Shown in pieces: positions 1 through 8,735 of a DNA stretch of 64,000 nucleotides; position 1 is the stretch's first letter; each line of letters opens with the position of its first letter. The position numbers were made by a program, and so were the translations under genes. The DNA is taken from assembly GCF_012912105.1 (NCBI RefSeq), contig NZ_QMEA01000011.1, positions 1 through 64,000 on the forward strand. Reading direction: 5' to 3'. This DNA is from Brasilonema sp. UFV-L1 (GTDB taxonomy: Bacteria > Cyanobacteriota > Cyanobacteriia > Cyanobacteriales > Nostocaceae). The notes beneath the pieces are model-generated. The model ran no database searches. It was not told the DNA's origin and worked only from the letters and a program-made list of their open reading frames with translations.

Positions 1-50
1 TTAATAGAGATTTAATGCGATTAACTACGATTTAACGTTACCTAGTGATT

Positions 51-175
51 AGACGGTTGCGCGTTGCGCAACCGTACATCTTAATTGTGAGTGATAAGCC
101 GGAGGCTGATCGCAACAGTACACAGTAAACAGTACACAATGAACAGTGATAACTGATAACTGGTAACTGTTAAAC
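51..175. repeat. Palindromic repeat plus STRR heptamer array
   Basis: A short GC palindrome (GGTTGCGCGTTGCGCAACC, 53-71) is followed by a GATAAGCCGGAGGCTGATCGC element near 96-116. After that come degenerate heptamers of the types AACAGTA, CACAGTA and AACTGAT up to about 175. The heptamers are the reverse complement of the array at 35606-35790, so this is one dispersed cyanobacterial STRR type. No gene is visible in 1-197. Confidence 0.75.
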
Positions 176-197
176 CTTCGTTCTTTCAAAGGTCAAA

Positions 198-1313
198 TTA
201 TTGAATGAATTCTGATTCCTGAGTTCTTTGTTCTGAGTTCTTTCTTAACAACAATTCTTTTGCCTGCGAGTCTTGACTGATAATTTCGCCTTTGCGGTCA
301 AACAATACAGTACCAACTTTAAGGGCAACATTGGCATATTTTTGCACGTAAGCTTGAGCCTTTTGACTAATTTTTTCAGCCAGTATCCCAAATACAGATT
401 CTGCTAATCCCAGTTCTGTTAATTTTTTGTGTGCTGCATCAGCAGTTTTCGCATCTAAAATTGCCCTGACTACTTGTAGATCACCACCAACAGCAACTAC
501 TGCTGCACTCATGATTTCTAATTTGGCATCTGCTAAATGACTAGACGTATTGAAAATACCACCTGCCAGCTTAATCAATTTGCCCTGGTATCCCAACAGC
601 AAAACAGAAGTTGCTTGGTATAGTCCAGCTTCGACAAGCATTGCACCAATCCAGTTGCCTGTTTGCACAATCACCGACTCTGGTATGCCTAAACGTTGTG
701 CAACTTGCATACCATTGCTACCAATACAAAACACTAAATCAGGACAAACTTTGACTTTAGCTTGCAACGACAAACGAAATTCTTCTAAATGATCAGCCGC
801 CGACAAAGGTTGAGAAATTCCACTGGTTCCCAACAAAGCTAGCCCCTCTAAAATACCAAAAGCTTCATTCGAGGTACGTTGTGCCAATTGACGACCTTCA
901 GGAAAAATAATTGATACAGTTACCGTTTGTTCTGGAGGAATGAGTGGTAGTAAATTGGCATCAAACAAGCGCTGGGCATAGCTGTAAATCGCTGGTTCTC
1001 CAGAGGCTGTTTTTCCCAAACCCTCTCCTGCTTCTAAAATGAGGACTTGAGATTGCCTCTCGGACAACTTCACCCAAGCCCAAATCGGCATGTTTCTTGT
1101 TAAATCTAAGTTATCACCTGGATCACTCAGTGTTACTGCCAAGGCACTTTGAGAGTCTAAAGCTGCTACCTGACTAATCGGAATCTCTGCTGTTTCAGAA
1201 AGAAGGTCAATTTCAACCAAGAGTTGAGAGTCTATTTTTTCACGCAGATGCATCAGAGCAGCTTTAGCAGCCGCTACTGCAAACACTGGCAGTGTATAAC
1301 CTGTACGAGCCAT
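198..1313 (-). CDS. cbiD: Cobalt-precorrin-5B C1-methyltransferase
   Basis: Cytosolic enzyme of corrin ring synthesis. CbiD methylates C1 of cobalt-precorrin-5B with S-adenosylmethionine in the early-cobalt (anaerobic-type) B12 route. The N-terminus GYTLPVFAVAAAKAAL is the family signature, and Gly-rich segments such as GTSGISQP and GNWIGAML match the CbiD fold. At 371 residues it has the normal family length. The ATG at 1313 places the signature at residue 5, as in homologues. It stands alone on the minus strand and runs into an STRR array at its 3' end. The other B12 gene here, cobK, is about 8 kb away on the opposite strand, so the pathway is scattered. The family call is firm. Confidence 0.95.
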   Translation of the reverse strand: MARTGYTLPVFAVAAAKAALMHLREKIDSQLLVEIDLLSETAEIPISQVAALDSQSALAVTLSDPGDNLDLTRNMPIWAWVKLSERQSQVLILEAGEGLGKTASGEPAIYSYAQRLFDANLLPLIPPEQTVTVSIIFPEGRQLAQRTSNEAFGILEGLALLGTSGISQPLSAADHLEEFRLSLQAKVKVCPDLVFCIGSNGMQVAQRLGIPESVIVQTGNWIGAMLVEAGLYQATSVLLLGYQGKLIKLAGGIFNTSSHLADAKLEIMSAAVVAVGGDLQVVRAILDAKTADAAHKKLTELGLAESVFGILAEKISQKAQAYVQKYANVALKVGTVLFDRKGEIISQDSQAKELLLRKNSEQRTQESEFIQ

Positions 1314-1740
1314 ATGGCTATTATAAGTGAGTTTTTAGAAACATCTTTGCTTCTACTATAGGGGACAATTGCGGATGTGGAATATCGCGAGGGCAAATTC
1401 AAGCAAGCATTGATATCTTGCCTTTTCTTCACTATTCTATCAAAATAAAAATAATATATTTTTAAGTTTTTCAAAGTACAAGATTACACAATCTTATTAT
1501 TTTTATTGGTATTTTCTGCTAGAACTTACCCTGAAATTTGATATTCTGGTAGTCCTTTGAGACTTTATATTTGTTTTCTGTAGATTTATTATCTTCTCAT
1601 TGTCAAAATTCAGCAAATGTACCGTTTTTGACACGAGCACTCTCACTTTATTCTAAGTATTTAAGGAAGAAAAATACGATCTATGAAAGCGGTATTTGTG
1701 ACTTCGTTAGCCCGAAGATATAAGATTTTAAGGAAGAACA
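1314..1740. other. AT-rich divergent intergenic region
   Basis: This stretch separates cbiD (minus) from the c-di-GMP gene (plus) and should hold both promoters. It is AT-rich. The string TTAAGGAAGAA occurs twice, near 1660 and 1728; the second copy is the ribosome binding site of the gene at 1741. Apart from the short upstream ORF listed separately, I see nothing else. Confidence 0.5.
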
Positions 1741-1754
1741 ATGCCAAAAAATGA
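1683..1754 (+). CDS. Possible 23-codon leader ORF overlapping the next gene
   Basis: An ATG at 1683 opens a 23-codon frame that stops with TGA at 1752-1754, 14 bases inside the following gene. A Shine-Dalgarno-like AAGGA lies about 15 bases upstream, which is far. It could be a translational leader coupled to the diguanylate cyclase gene, or chance. The peptide is basic and resembles nothing I know. Confidence 0.2.
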   Translation: MKAVFVTSLARRYKILRKNNAKK

Positions 1755-4545
1755 GCGGGAAAAAATACGCCACCTTTTGGTTATAAAAGACCTTCAAGGG
1801 CAGCGAACTATCCCCCTTCAAGAGGTAAGTTATTCTCTTGGGCGGGATTTGAGAAATGCTATTGTTCTGTGTTCTCGATCAGTTTCTAGGCAACACGCAA
1901 TTCTATTGCGAGTTACTGTTCCAGAGACAAAGCAATACACATTTCGGATGATTGATGGTAGTTTTAAGGGTAAAAGAAGTACAAATGGCTTATTCGTCAA
2001 CGGTGCAAAATGCTTTTCTCATGACTTGATGCATGGAGACATTATAGAGTTCGGGAGCAATCAAGTTAGAGGCGAGTACTATACTATTGCTAATATATCA
2101 GAACGAGTGTTTTCTGAATCTTACGAAGTTGAAGATATATCTAAGTTAATATTCGCGATCTGCGGGCAGCGCAGCAGCGTTTGCGCAGCGCCCCCAAAGG
2201 GGCTAGCGATCGCCCGTACAGCCCCAAGAGGTTTCCAAAAGGGAAACCCCTTACCCGTCTCTGAAACAGACGAGGCAAGCGTTCCTTCAGAACAGTTGGA
2301 GGCTAGGACCTCAGAAGCGAACGCCAATCCAACTCATCCTTCACAAACCCTCATATTTCCTCATAATCCTGCCCTCAAAGGAGCGAGTGAAGTTACCTTA
2401 GCGCGTCTAGCATCATTCCCTGAACTCATTCCTAATCCAATCATTGAGATTGATTTGCAGGGAAGCTTAACTTATCTCAATCCTGCTGCTGCCCTCAAAT
2501 TTCCCAATCTTAGAGAAACTGGTCACCAGCACCCCATCTTAGCAGGATTGCTGAGTGCAGTTGAAAATGATCAAGAAAATTCTTTTGTTCGGGAAGTAGA
2601 AGTTGATGGAGAAGTGTTTGAACAATCCATTCACTACCTTGCTGAAAGTGATTTAATCAGGACTTTCATTGTTAGAGAGATGACACAACAAAAGCAAGTT
2701 GAAGCAGAACTTTGTCAACGAGATTGCTTACTGCAAGCAGTTGCTGAAGCAACAAATTATTTGCTGGCAGAATTGAACTACGAAAAAGCTATTGATAAGG
2801 CTCTTGCTGTGCTGGGCAAAGCTGCCCAAGCACATCGTGTCTACCTCTTCGAGAACAATCTTCATCCTGTAACAAACGAGATGGTTGTAAACTTGAGGTT
2901 TGAATGGACGTGTTCTAATCATGAACCTTCTGTGTACCACTGGCAAGATGACTCTGCTCAGGCTTTTGGACTGGTTCGCTGGAAGACTGCACTAGAAAGT
3001 GGAAAGTCTGTTAGCGGATTGACGCGAGAATTGCCTACTGCTGAACAAGAACTTCTGATCCGATGCGGTATTCAATCTCTGCTTTTAGTACCTTTGCGGC
3101 TGGATGAAAAACTCTGGGGTTACTTGGGCTTGGCTGACTGTAGTTGTGAACGTCGATGGTCAAAGCACGAAGAGTCAACTCTTTTAGCAATGGCAACTAG
3201 CATCAGTGGTGCTAAGCAACGTCAGCAGGTAGAAGAAAGAATTTGCTATCAGGCGCTTCATGACTTGCTCACTGAATTACCTAATCGCTTATTATTTAAC
3301 GAACTACTTTCCAACGCAATACCAAATGCAAAGCGAAATGACGAAAGTTTAGCCGTGATATTTCTCGACTTGGATGAGTTCAAGAGCATTAATGACAGTC
3401 TTGGACACACGCAGGGAGACCAATTGTTAAGAAGTGTCGCAAAAAGATTGAGAGATGCCCTCAGAGCAGGGGACACTGTTGCTCGTTGGGGAGGCGATGA
3501 ATTCACTATCCTGCTGCCTCGCATTCATCAAGTTGAAGAAGTCATCCATGTGGCTCGCAGAATCCTGCAAGCTTTTGAAAATGCTTTTTATCTTGAAGGA
3601 AATGAATTTTATGTTACTGCGAGCCTAGGCATTGCTCTTTTCAATGACGACAGTAGTGATGCTGAAACTTTAATCAAATATGCAGATGCTGCTCTATATC
3701 AAGCTAAAGATGCTGGTAAGAATAACTATCAGTTCTACAGCGCTTCTTTGAGTGTTAAGACTCCGAAACTCTTGAATATGGAGAAGAGTTTACGCCATGC
3801 TTTAGAGCGAGAAGAGTTGGTCTTGTACTACCAACCTCGCGTTAATATTGCGACAGGAAAAATTACTGGTATGGAAGCTCTATTGCGTTGGCAACACCCA
3901 GAAATGGGATTAGTGGCTCCCAATGTTTTCATTCCTCTTGCAGAAGAAAGTGGATTAATTATTCCTATTGGAGAGTGGGTTTTGCAGACAGCTTGCAAAC
4001 AAAATAAAATCTGGCAGCAAGCAGGATTACCTTCTCTAACAATAGCTGTCAATCTCTCTCTCAAACAGTTCCGCCAACCCAAACTGGTAGAGACTGTAGC
4101 AATGATTTTAAAGCAGACGGGGCTAGAGCCACGTTTTTTAGAGTTAGAAATTACAGAAACAACCGCTATTGAAGACTTATATTTTACTGAAAGTGTCCTG
4201 CAAAAGTTAGAAAATATGGGCGTTCGTCTCTCTATTGACGACTTTGGTACAGGTCATTCTTCGCTATCACGCTTGCAACTATTGCCACTCCATAACTTGA
4301 AAATTGATAGGTCGTTTATCCAAAACTTAACAACAGATACTAAAGTTGCTCACATCGTTAAGGCGATCGTTGCTTTGGGGCGCAGCTTAGGATTGAGACT
4401 CACTGCTGAAGGGGTAGAAAAAGAAGAAGAGTTAGAGTTTTTAAAATCTATTCACTGTGAGGATGTGCAAGGTTTCTTGTTCTACCGACCTCTTCCTGCC
4501 GAAAAAGCGACAGAAATCCTTCTACATGGGAGTACTACATCATAG
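1741..4545 (+). CDS. FHA-PAS-GAF-GGDEF-EAL cyclic-di-GMP enzyme
   Basis: Multidomain signalling protein predicted to make and/or break cyclic di-GMP. Domains in order: FHA (about residues 30-110, with GRD, SRSVSRQHA and TNGLFVNG motifs, a phosphothreonine reader); PAS-like (about 230-310); GAF (about 340-500); GGDEF (intact GGDEF near residue 584, preceded five residues earlier by RAGD, an RxxD product-inhibition site); and EAL (intact EALLRW near 711, with later IDDFGTGHSSL). Both catalytic signatures are present, so either activity is possible. There is no membrane segment, so it is probably cytosolic. The ATG at 1741 follows AAGGAAGAAC. Residues about 138-196, between FHA and PAS, are encoded by palindromic repeat DNA and look like a non-functional linker. 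Confidence 0.93.
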   Translation: MPKNEREKIRHLLVIKDLQGQRTIPLQEVSYSLGRDLRNAIVLCSRSVSRQHAILLRVTVPETKQYTFRMIDGSFKGKRSTNGLFVNGAKCFSHDLMHGDIIEFGSNQVRGEYYTIANISERVFSESYEVEDISKLIFAICGQRSSVCAAPPKGLAIARTAPRGFQKGNPLPVSETDEASVPSEQLEARTSEANANPTHPSQTLIFPHNPALKGASEVTLARLASFPELIPNPIIEIDLQGSLTYLNPAAALKFPNLRETGHQHPILAGLLSAVENDQENSFVREVEVDGEVFEQSIHYLAESDLIRTFIVREMTQQKQVEAELCQRDCLLQAVAEATNYLLAELNYEKAIDKALAVLGKAAQAHRVYLFENNLHPVTNEMVVNLRFEWTCSNHEPSVYHWQDDSAQAFGLVRWKTALESGKSVSGLTRELPTAEQELLIRCGIQSLLLVPLRLDEKLWGYLGLADCSCERRWSKHEESTLLAMATSISGAKQRQQVEERICYQALHDLLTELPNRLLFNELLSNAIPNAKRNDESLAVIFLDLDEFKSINDSLGHTQGDQLLRSVAKRLRDALRAGDTVARWGGDEFTILLPRIHQVEEVIHVARRILQAFENAFYLEGNEFYVTASLGIALFNDDSSDAETLIKYADAALYQAKDAGKNNYQFYSASLSVKTPKLLNMEKSLRHALEREELVLYYQPRVNIATGKITGMEALLRWQHPEMGLVAPNVFIPLAEESGLIIPIGEWVLQTACKQNKIWQQAGLPSLTIAVNLSLKQFRQPKLVETVAMILKQTGLEPRFLELEITETTAIEDLYFTESVLQKLENMGVRLSIDDFGTGHSSLSRLQLLPLHNLKIDRSFIQNLTTDTKVAHIVKAIVALGRSLGLRLTAEGVEKEEELEFLKSIHCEDVQGFLFYRPLPAEKATEILLHGSTTS
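2155..2320. repeat. Palindromic repeat array inside the FHA-GGDEF-EAL gene
   Basis: The stretch begins GCGATC (2155) and reaches GCGATCGC (2206-2213), with the GC-rich repeat GCGTTTGCGCAGCGCCCCC between. Deleting 2161-2211 (51 bp) leaves a single HIP1 octamer and keeps the frame. More small palindromes follow, for example GGTTTCC/GGGAAACC near 2230 and GTCTCTG/CAGAC near 2257. It codes for the Pro/Ala/Ser-rich linker after the FHA domain. Confidence 0.8.
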
Positions 4546-4601
4546 CGTAAGCAACTCAAAACGTACCTCACGCCAATTGGTAATCATTATATTTGAAAGT
4601 G

Positions 4602-5090
4602 TCAACCCTCATACATTTGTTTATGCTTTGCTAAGAGTTGGAGGTACTTTTCATTTGTCTTTGCTTGTATCCACTTTTCTTTAAAGATTCCTGCTGATTC
4701 AGCTTTAACAGGGTCTACTTCATTTGGTAAAATACTCTTTCTGGCTTGTATCTGAGCTTCCTTAGAAGTTTCTTTTTGAGGATTAGTTTTGTACTTTCTA
4801 CCACTTTTGTGATTAGCGTAGCGGCGTGCTCGTGTGTACCCCATTTGTAAAAACTTGCGCGCCATATCCGCACCAACAAAATCATCCTGTTCCAAATATG
4901 TCAAAAATATTTGGTAAATTTTTTCGCTAGACTCTCTCGCAATCTCCGGAGTTTTAAACCGCCAGTAGGGAAGAATTTCTGATTTATATGGTTCTACCAA
5001 AAGTACTCCCTGTTCACCCTTACCCACGCGATAGAGTTCAGGATTTTCTCGAAAATTTAGATGATGGAAATCTAAAGAATAATCAAACAT
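4602..5090 (-). CDS. DUF4385 family protein
   Basis: Conserved protein of unknown function. From FDYSLDFHHLNFRENPELYR onward the sequence follows the DUF4385 pattern, including GEQGVLLVEPYKSEILPYW, ARKFLQMGYTRARRYANHK and a basic C-terminal third. I chose the ATG at 5090 (162 aa) because family members begin with this FDYS block. A TTG at 5126 would add 12 residues with no better ribosome site. It has no signal peptide or membrane segment and is probably cytosolic. It is convergent with the c-di-GMP gene, with 56 bp between the two stops. The role is unknown. Confidence 0.85.
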   Translation of the reverse strand: MFDYSLDFHHLNFRENPELYRVGKGEQGVLLVEPYKSEILPYWRFKTPEIARESSEKIYQIFLTYLEQDDFVGADMARKFLQMGYTRARRYANHKSGRKYKTNPQKETSKEAQIQARKSILPNEVDPVKAESAGIFKEKWIQAKTNEKYLQLLAKHKQMYEG

Positions 5091-5163
5091 ACATTCTATA
5101 AGAGCAGCAAAAGGGTTTTGACCCAAGACAAACGTTTAATGGTGAGTCAGTACGTTGTTATGA

Positions 5164-6816
5164 TTATGGTCTTAACTTTGTAAAACTTGACACTAAAACA
5201 GCGCTAAGATAATTGGTTAGGGTATGAGCATCGACTCCTAACTCTGTCCGCTCTTGTGCTGCTAAAATAGCCGCTTGAGAGTGCCACCAAGCAGCAGTTG
5301 CAACAATCTCCTCGACAGCAATCTTTTTAGAAGAAGCTTGCGCCAATAATCCGCCAATCAGCCCAGTTAAGACATCCCCACTACCACCACGCGCCAAAGC
5401 TGGGGTACTTTCCGGATTAATCCAGACGGTTCCTTGGGAGTTAGCAATTACAGTCCTTGCGCCTTTCAATAAAACCACTGCACCACTTTGCGCCGCTGCT
5501 TCCCGCGTTGCTTTTACCCTATCCTGGTTAGCATCAGGAATGTCAGGAAACAACCGCTTAAATTCACCAGTATGTGGTGTAAGTACTGTGATTGCTTGTC
5601 GCACCCCCCTCTTAGCTCCCCCCTTAGCAAGGGGGGAGTTGAGGGGGGTTCCTATCTGAGCCAGAATATTCAAACCGTCGGCATCCAGAACTAAGGGATT
5701 AGTGCTATATAATACTTCTTGTAAAATCGGGCTAGCGTCTCGCGTTAAACCGGGACCACAGGCGATCGCACTAAATGAACTCAAATCAGTATTTTCTGGG
5801 AGTTGCAGTTGGGCGATCGCCCCAGATTCTGTTTCTGGACAACCAATAATCAGAGCTTCGGGCAACTGTGCTACCATTATTGCTTTGAGAGATTCTGGCA
5901 CAGCAATTGAGAGCATTCCTACACCACTTGCTCGCCCTCCCAAGCCAGTTAATATTGCTCCTCCCGAATACCGACGCGAACCACAAATTAAGAGTAAATG
6001 TCCTTCTTTATATTTATGAGTGACTGGCGGACGAGGTAAAGGCAGAACCGAGAGAGCTGTTGTTTTGGTGATACGTTTAATACTTGGTGAATCGCCTAGT
6101 ACAGCTTGTATATCAGCCAAGGGAATATCAAAATCTATTAACTCGGCTTTCCCAACATAATTGAGAGCGTGATCTTGCAATAAACCCAGCTTCCACAAAC
6201 CTAAGCAAAACGTGTAGGTAGCACGTACTGCAGTTCCCAACACTTCACCAGTATCTGTCTGTAACCCAGAAGGTAAATCAATACTAATAATCGGTTTGTT
6301 CCATTCATTAAGTTGATTGATAGCAGTCGCTACTGGCTCTGTGAGTGTTCTTTCTAAACCAAATCCAAACAACCCGTCAATCAATAAATCACAATTTTGC
6401 AGTGGCTCAATAGAGTCATAACATGGTAAGCTTAGATTCTTAGCATACTGCAAGTGCTGTGAAGTTAATTCCTTAAGTTTAGAGAAAGGGCAATATATCA
6501 AGACTTCATAGCCACGAAAGTGCAACTCACGGGCAACAACCAAAGCATCACCACCATTATGACCAGGACCGACGAGAATTCCTATACGGGATAGGGGTGG
6601 AGAACTTCCCCTCAGTTCAAGAACTTCTGTGCTCAAGAGCTCTTGAGTTCTCCAACAAAGGGGGTAGATATCCTGAACACGACGAGCAATCAGTCCTGCC
6701 ACTTTTTCCATCAAAGCCGCTACAGGCATTCCTGCTGCAAAAATACGCTCTTCTATATCGCGCATTTGCTGTGCGGTGACGACGACTTGTGCAATTTGTT
6801 CTTGCCTGTCTTGCAT
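5164..6816 (-). CDS. nnr: Bifunctional NAD(P)HX epimerase/dehydratase
   Basis: Metabolite-repair enzyme that re-converts damaged (hydrated) NADH/NADPH. The N-terminal half is the NAD(P)HX epimerase (YjeF_N: AGMPVAALMEKVAGLIA, GPGHNGGDALVVARELHFRG). The C-terminal half is the ADP/ATP-dependent dehydratase (ACGPGLTRD, LDADGLNILAQ, TPHTGEFKRLF, LLKGARTVIA, ARGGSGDVLTGLIGGLLAQ). I chose the ATG at 6816 (550 aa), which has AGGA ten bases upstream and fits homologues. Upstream starts at 6900 or 6924 would overlap the preceding gene and lack ribosome sites. A C/G-rich palindrome at 5604-5648 adds an in-frame peptide containing NSPLAKGG between the LDADG and TPHTGEF blocks. Confidence 0.93.
   Translation of the reverse strand: MQDRQEQIAQVVVTAQQMRDIEERIFAAGMPVAALMEKVAGLIARRVQDIYPLCWRTQELLSTEVLELRGSSPPLSRIGILVGPGHNGGDALVVARELHFRGYEVLIYCPFSKLKELTSQHLQYAKNLSLPCYDSIEPLQNCDLLIDGLFGFGLERTLTEPVATAINQLNEWNKPIISIDLPSGLQTDTGEVLGTAVRATYTFCLGLWKLGLLQDHALNYVGKAELIDFDIPLADIQAVLGDSPSIKRITKTTALSVLPLPRPPVTHKYKEGHLLLICGSRRYSGGAILTGLGGRASGVGMLSIAVPESLKAIMVAQLPEALIIGCPETESGAIAQLQLPENTDLSSFSAIACGPGLTRDASPILQEVLYSTNPLVLDADGLNILAQIGTPLNSPLAKGGAKRGVRQAITVLTPHTGEFKRLFPDIPDANQDRVKATREAAAQSGAVVLLKGARTVIANSQGTVWINPESTPALARGGSGDVLTGLIGGLLAQASSKKIAVEEIVATAAWWHSQAAILAAQERTELGVDAHTLTNYLSAVLVSSFTKLRP
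5604..5648. repeat. C-rich/G-rich palindrome inside nnr
   Basis: Nested inverted repeat CCCCCCTC..CTCCCCCC with its complement GGGGGGAG..GAGGGGGG around TTAGCAA. This repeat type is common in Nostocales genomes. It is inserted in frame and encodes a loop (NSPLAKGGAKRG) in the dehydratase half of nnr. Confidence 0.85.
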
Positions 6817-6889
6817 CAGTTGTGAGTCCTGAAATGCTGAGTACTGTTTTCCTACTTTATCTTTATCTTGAGAGTGTGGAATGTGAGTT

Positions 6890-7285
6890 TTAATCTTCAT
6901 CAAGAGCTGGGAAAGCTTCCTCAAATCCCCATAACTCGTTTTTATTTTTAATGAACCAAATACGAGTTGGTGGAGTTAATTTACTCCAAATTTCTTCAAT
7001 GGGTACATGGGGAGATGCATAGCGATACTCTTGACCAAGAATTTTCAAATTTTCCGCAACATCATCAGGAATACCGAATTCTTTCCAGTCAATTTCTCTG
7101 TGTATTCCAGATACTCCTTTGCCTGGGTCAAAAACGAGCTGTGCAGTTCTAATTAAATCAGCAAAGTGTACTGGCTTGAGGTTATTTATCTCTTGAATTT
7201 GGATTGATTCGTGATCTTTTTGAGACATCTGACGATTAGTAATGAAGATAAATTGTTCATTGGACTTACTGCCAGAGATATTCAC
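6890..7285 (-). CDS. Conserved hypothetical protein
   Basis: An ORF of up to 131 residues that I do not recognise. It is acidic and soluble, with no signal peptide or membrane helix, and a Trp/Pro-rich C-terminal half (WSKLTPPTRIWFIKNKNELW) suggesting a small folded domain. The longest start is GTG at 7285. An internal ATG at 7228 (MSQKDHES) is an alternative, and neither has a strong ribosome site. It lies just upstream of nnr on the same strand. Its stop (6890) is 74 bp before the preferred nnr start, so co-transcription is plausible, but nothing indicates function. Confidence 0.55.
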   Translation of the reverse strand: MNISGSKSNEQFIFITNRQMSQKDHESIQIQEINNLKPVHFADLIRTAQLVFDPGKGVSGIHREIDWKEFGIPDDVAENLKILGQEYRYASPHVPIEEIWSKLTPPTRIWFIKNKNELWGFEEAFPALDED

Positions 7286-7335
7286 CTCAATGTCTTTAGT
7301 TTAGCGCACAGCGAAGAAAAGGAGTTTACAATCTT

Positions 7336-7731
7336 TTAAGAACGTAATTGCGTCAGTAGTAATACAGGGTTCCAGTAAGCGCGAGTTGTTTGGATTTTAC
7401 CAGAATCGTTAATCTCGAAAATTGTTATGCCTTCAAAAGTGACTGACTTGCTATTCTTACTGATTCCCCGCATTGTCCATTTTACTGCTGCCTCATTGCT
7501 TGCAACAAAGATGTGGTCTGTGTGTGGTTCGAGTTTCTCAAATGCTGCTTGTAATTGCCCTATAAAATCCCGAAACCCTTCATGGACTTTTGTTGGCGGA
7601 TGTCCGACTGGATCGTAACTGACAGCATCTTCTGCAAAGTTTTCTACCCAGCCTTCTGGGTTCATCATTGCAATGTTAGCAAAGTAGGAAGTAATAATGG
7701 CTTCGATAGTTTTTGAGTTGGTTTCGGACAT
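7336..7731 (-). CDS. SnoaL-like/NTF2-fold protein
   Basis: A 131-residue protein of the NTF2-like superfamily (SnoaL or ketosteroid-isomerase-like cone fold). The pattern fits: an N-terminal helix pair (IEAIITSYFANIAMM), then WVENFAEDAVSYDPVG, HEGFRDFIGQL, a central strand block VKWTMRGISKNSKSVTFEG, and the closing GKIQTTRAYWNP. Such proteins bind or isomerise small hydrophobic substrates, but the substrate cannot be read from sequence. The ATG at 7731 gives the usual family length. It is cytosolic, with no obvious operon partner. Confidence 0.8.
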   Translation of the reverse strand: MSETNSKTIEAIITSYFANIAMMNPEGWVENFAEDAVSYDPVGHPPTKVHEGFRDFIGQLQAAFEKLEPHTDHIFVASNEAAVKWTMRGISKNSKSVTFEGITIFEINDSGKIQTTRAYWNPVLLLTQLRS

Positions 7732-7859
7732 GGCTTACGATATTTTTTTGAAAGCGTGGGAAGCATGCAAAATCTTCAGTTATCAGTGATGTCAATCAAT
7801 TAAGAGTGTGATATTTCTTTTCTGACTATTCTGACTATATTAAGAACTGACTGACTTGG

Positions 7860-8225
7860 TTACTCATTGTCAACCAAAACCGTCACTGCGGCGATCGCGA
7901 TCAACATTTCGTCATTTTTATCATTGAGTTCTGGCATTGCTTTACCTTGAACGACCATTCCACCAGATTCAACAGTGAGACTTTTGCGACCAAAAGGCAA
8001 TACAGCTAAAACCTCGTCTTCCCGTACCTGTTCTGGATAAGGGACTGCAACTTGAACTTCAACAATCATCTCATTTGGGTCACTCAAGAGCGCGACTTCC
8101 CAAACACCAGGTAAAGCATTATGGGCGATCGCATTTCTTACAGCCCTTGCTGCTGCAACCGTTGGTTCTTGTCCATGCTGATCCACTCCCATCCCCATTT
8201 CAATAATTAAGCGTTTGCGCACCAC
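7860..8225 (-). CDS. Lin0512 family protein
   Basis: A small conserved protein (121 aa) matching the Lin0512 family: KRLIIEMGMGVDQHGQEPTVAAARAVRNAIAHNALPG.. followed by VAVPYPEQVREDEVLAVLPFG and VESGGMVVQGKAMPEL. The biochemical function is unknown. The GTG start at 8225 has GAGG six bases upstream. It is probably cytosolic, with no operon partner on the same strand closer than about 130 bp. Confidence 0.85.
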   Translation of the reverse strand: MVRKRLIIEMGMGVDQHGQEPTVAAARAVRNAIAHNALPGVWEVALLSDPNEMIVEVQVAVPYPEQVREDEVLAVLPFGRKSLTVESGGMVVQGKAMPELNDKNDEMLIAIAAVTVLVDNE

Positions 8226-8735
8226 GGTAACCTCTGATTGTAAAGTTTTGTTCTTTAACTCAGCCTACAAGATTTTGGATTTATCTGTTGCAATAGAGAC
8301 AATAGTATGCTGTGTCTTGACAGCAGGTGGAATCTTGGAAAAAACAGGACTTTTCCAAAGTTAGCACCAAATCAGTTTTCAATACTTGACAATACTGCAA
8401 CAAGAAGCGATTTCATTGGGTAATCAAGAGTTAGACTGGTAAGTAGTCACTTATCGGTACTATCTCAAATCACAGAACTGTCTTTCCTGCTTTCATAGAA
8501 CAAAAGCTTCCTTTTTTTAGCAGAAATAGGCGGCGAAGCTTCACAAGTTATATTAGACAGGAAACCAGCAAATCCATGCTGAGTCTTGTAGACAAATGGT
8601 TAAATTTATGTGTTTAGAGTATTCTAATCTTACTTATTAGGAGTAATTTTCTCTATTTCAATCATAATAGAGATTTATAAGTGATATTTCCACCCAAATT
8701 AGCCAAAACCGGATAGGCATTAGGCAAATCATACC
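8226..8735. other. Intergenic region without recognisable features
   Basis: 510 bp between divergent genes (the Lin0512 gene and a metallophosphoesterase). It is AT-rich and must contain both promoters. I found no ORF with a ribosome site, no strong hairpin and no repeat family member. Confidence 0.5.

Noticed and set aside
1314-1740. Cobalamin riboswitch upstream of cbiD
   Set aside because: No B12-box-like sequence or recognisable riboswitch core was seen.
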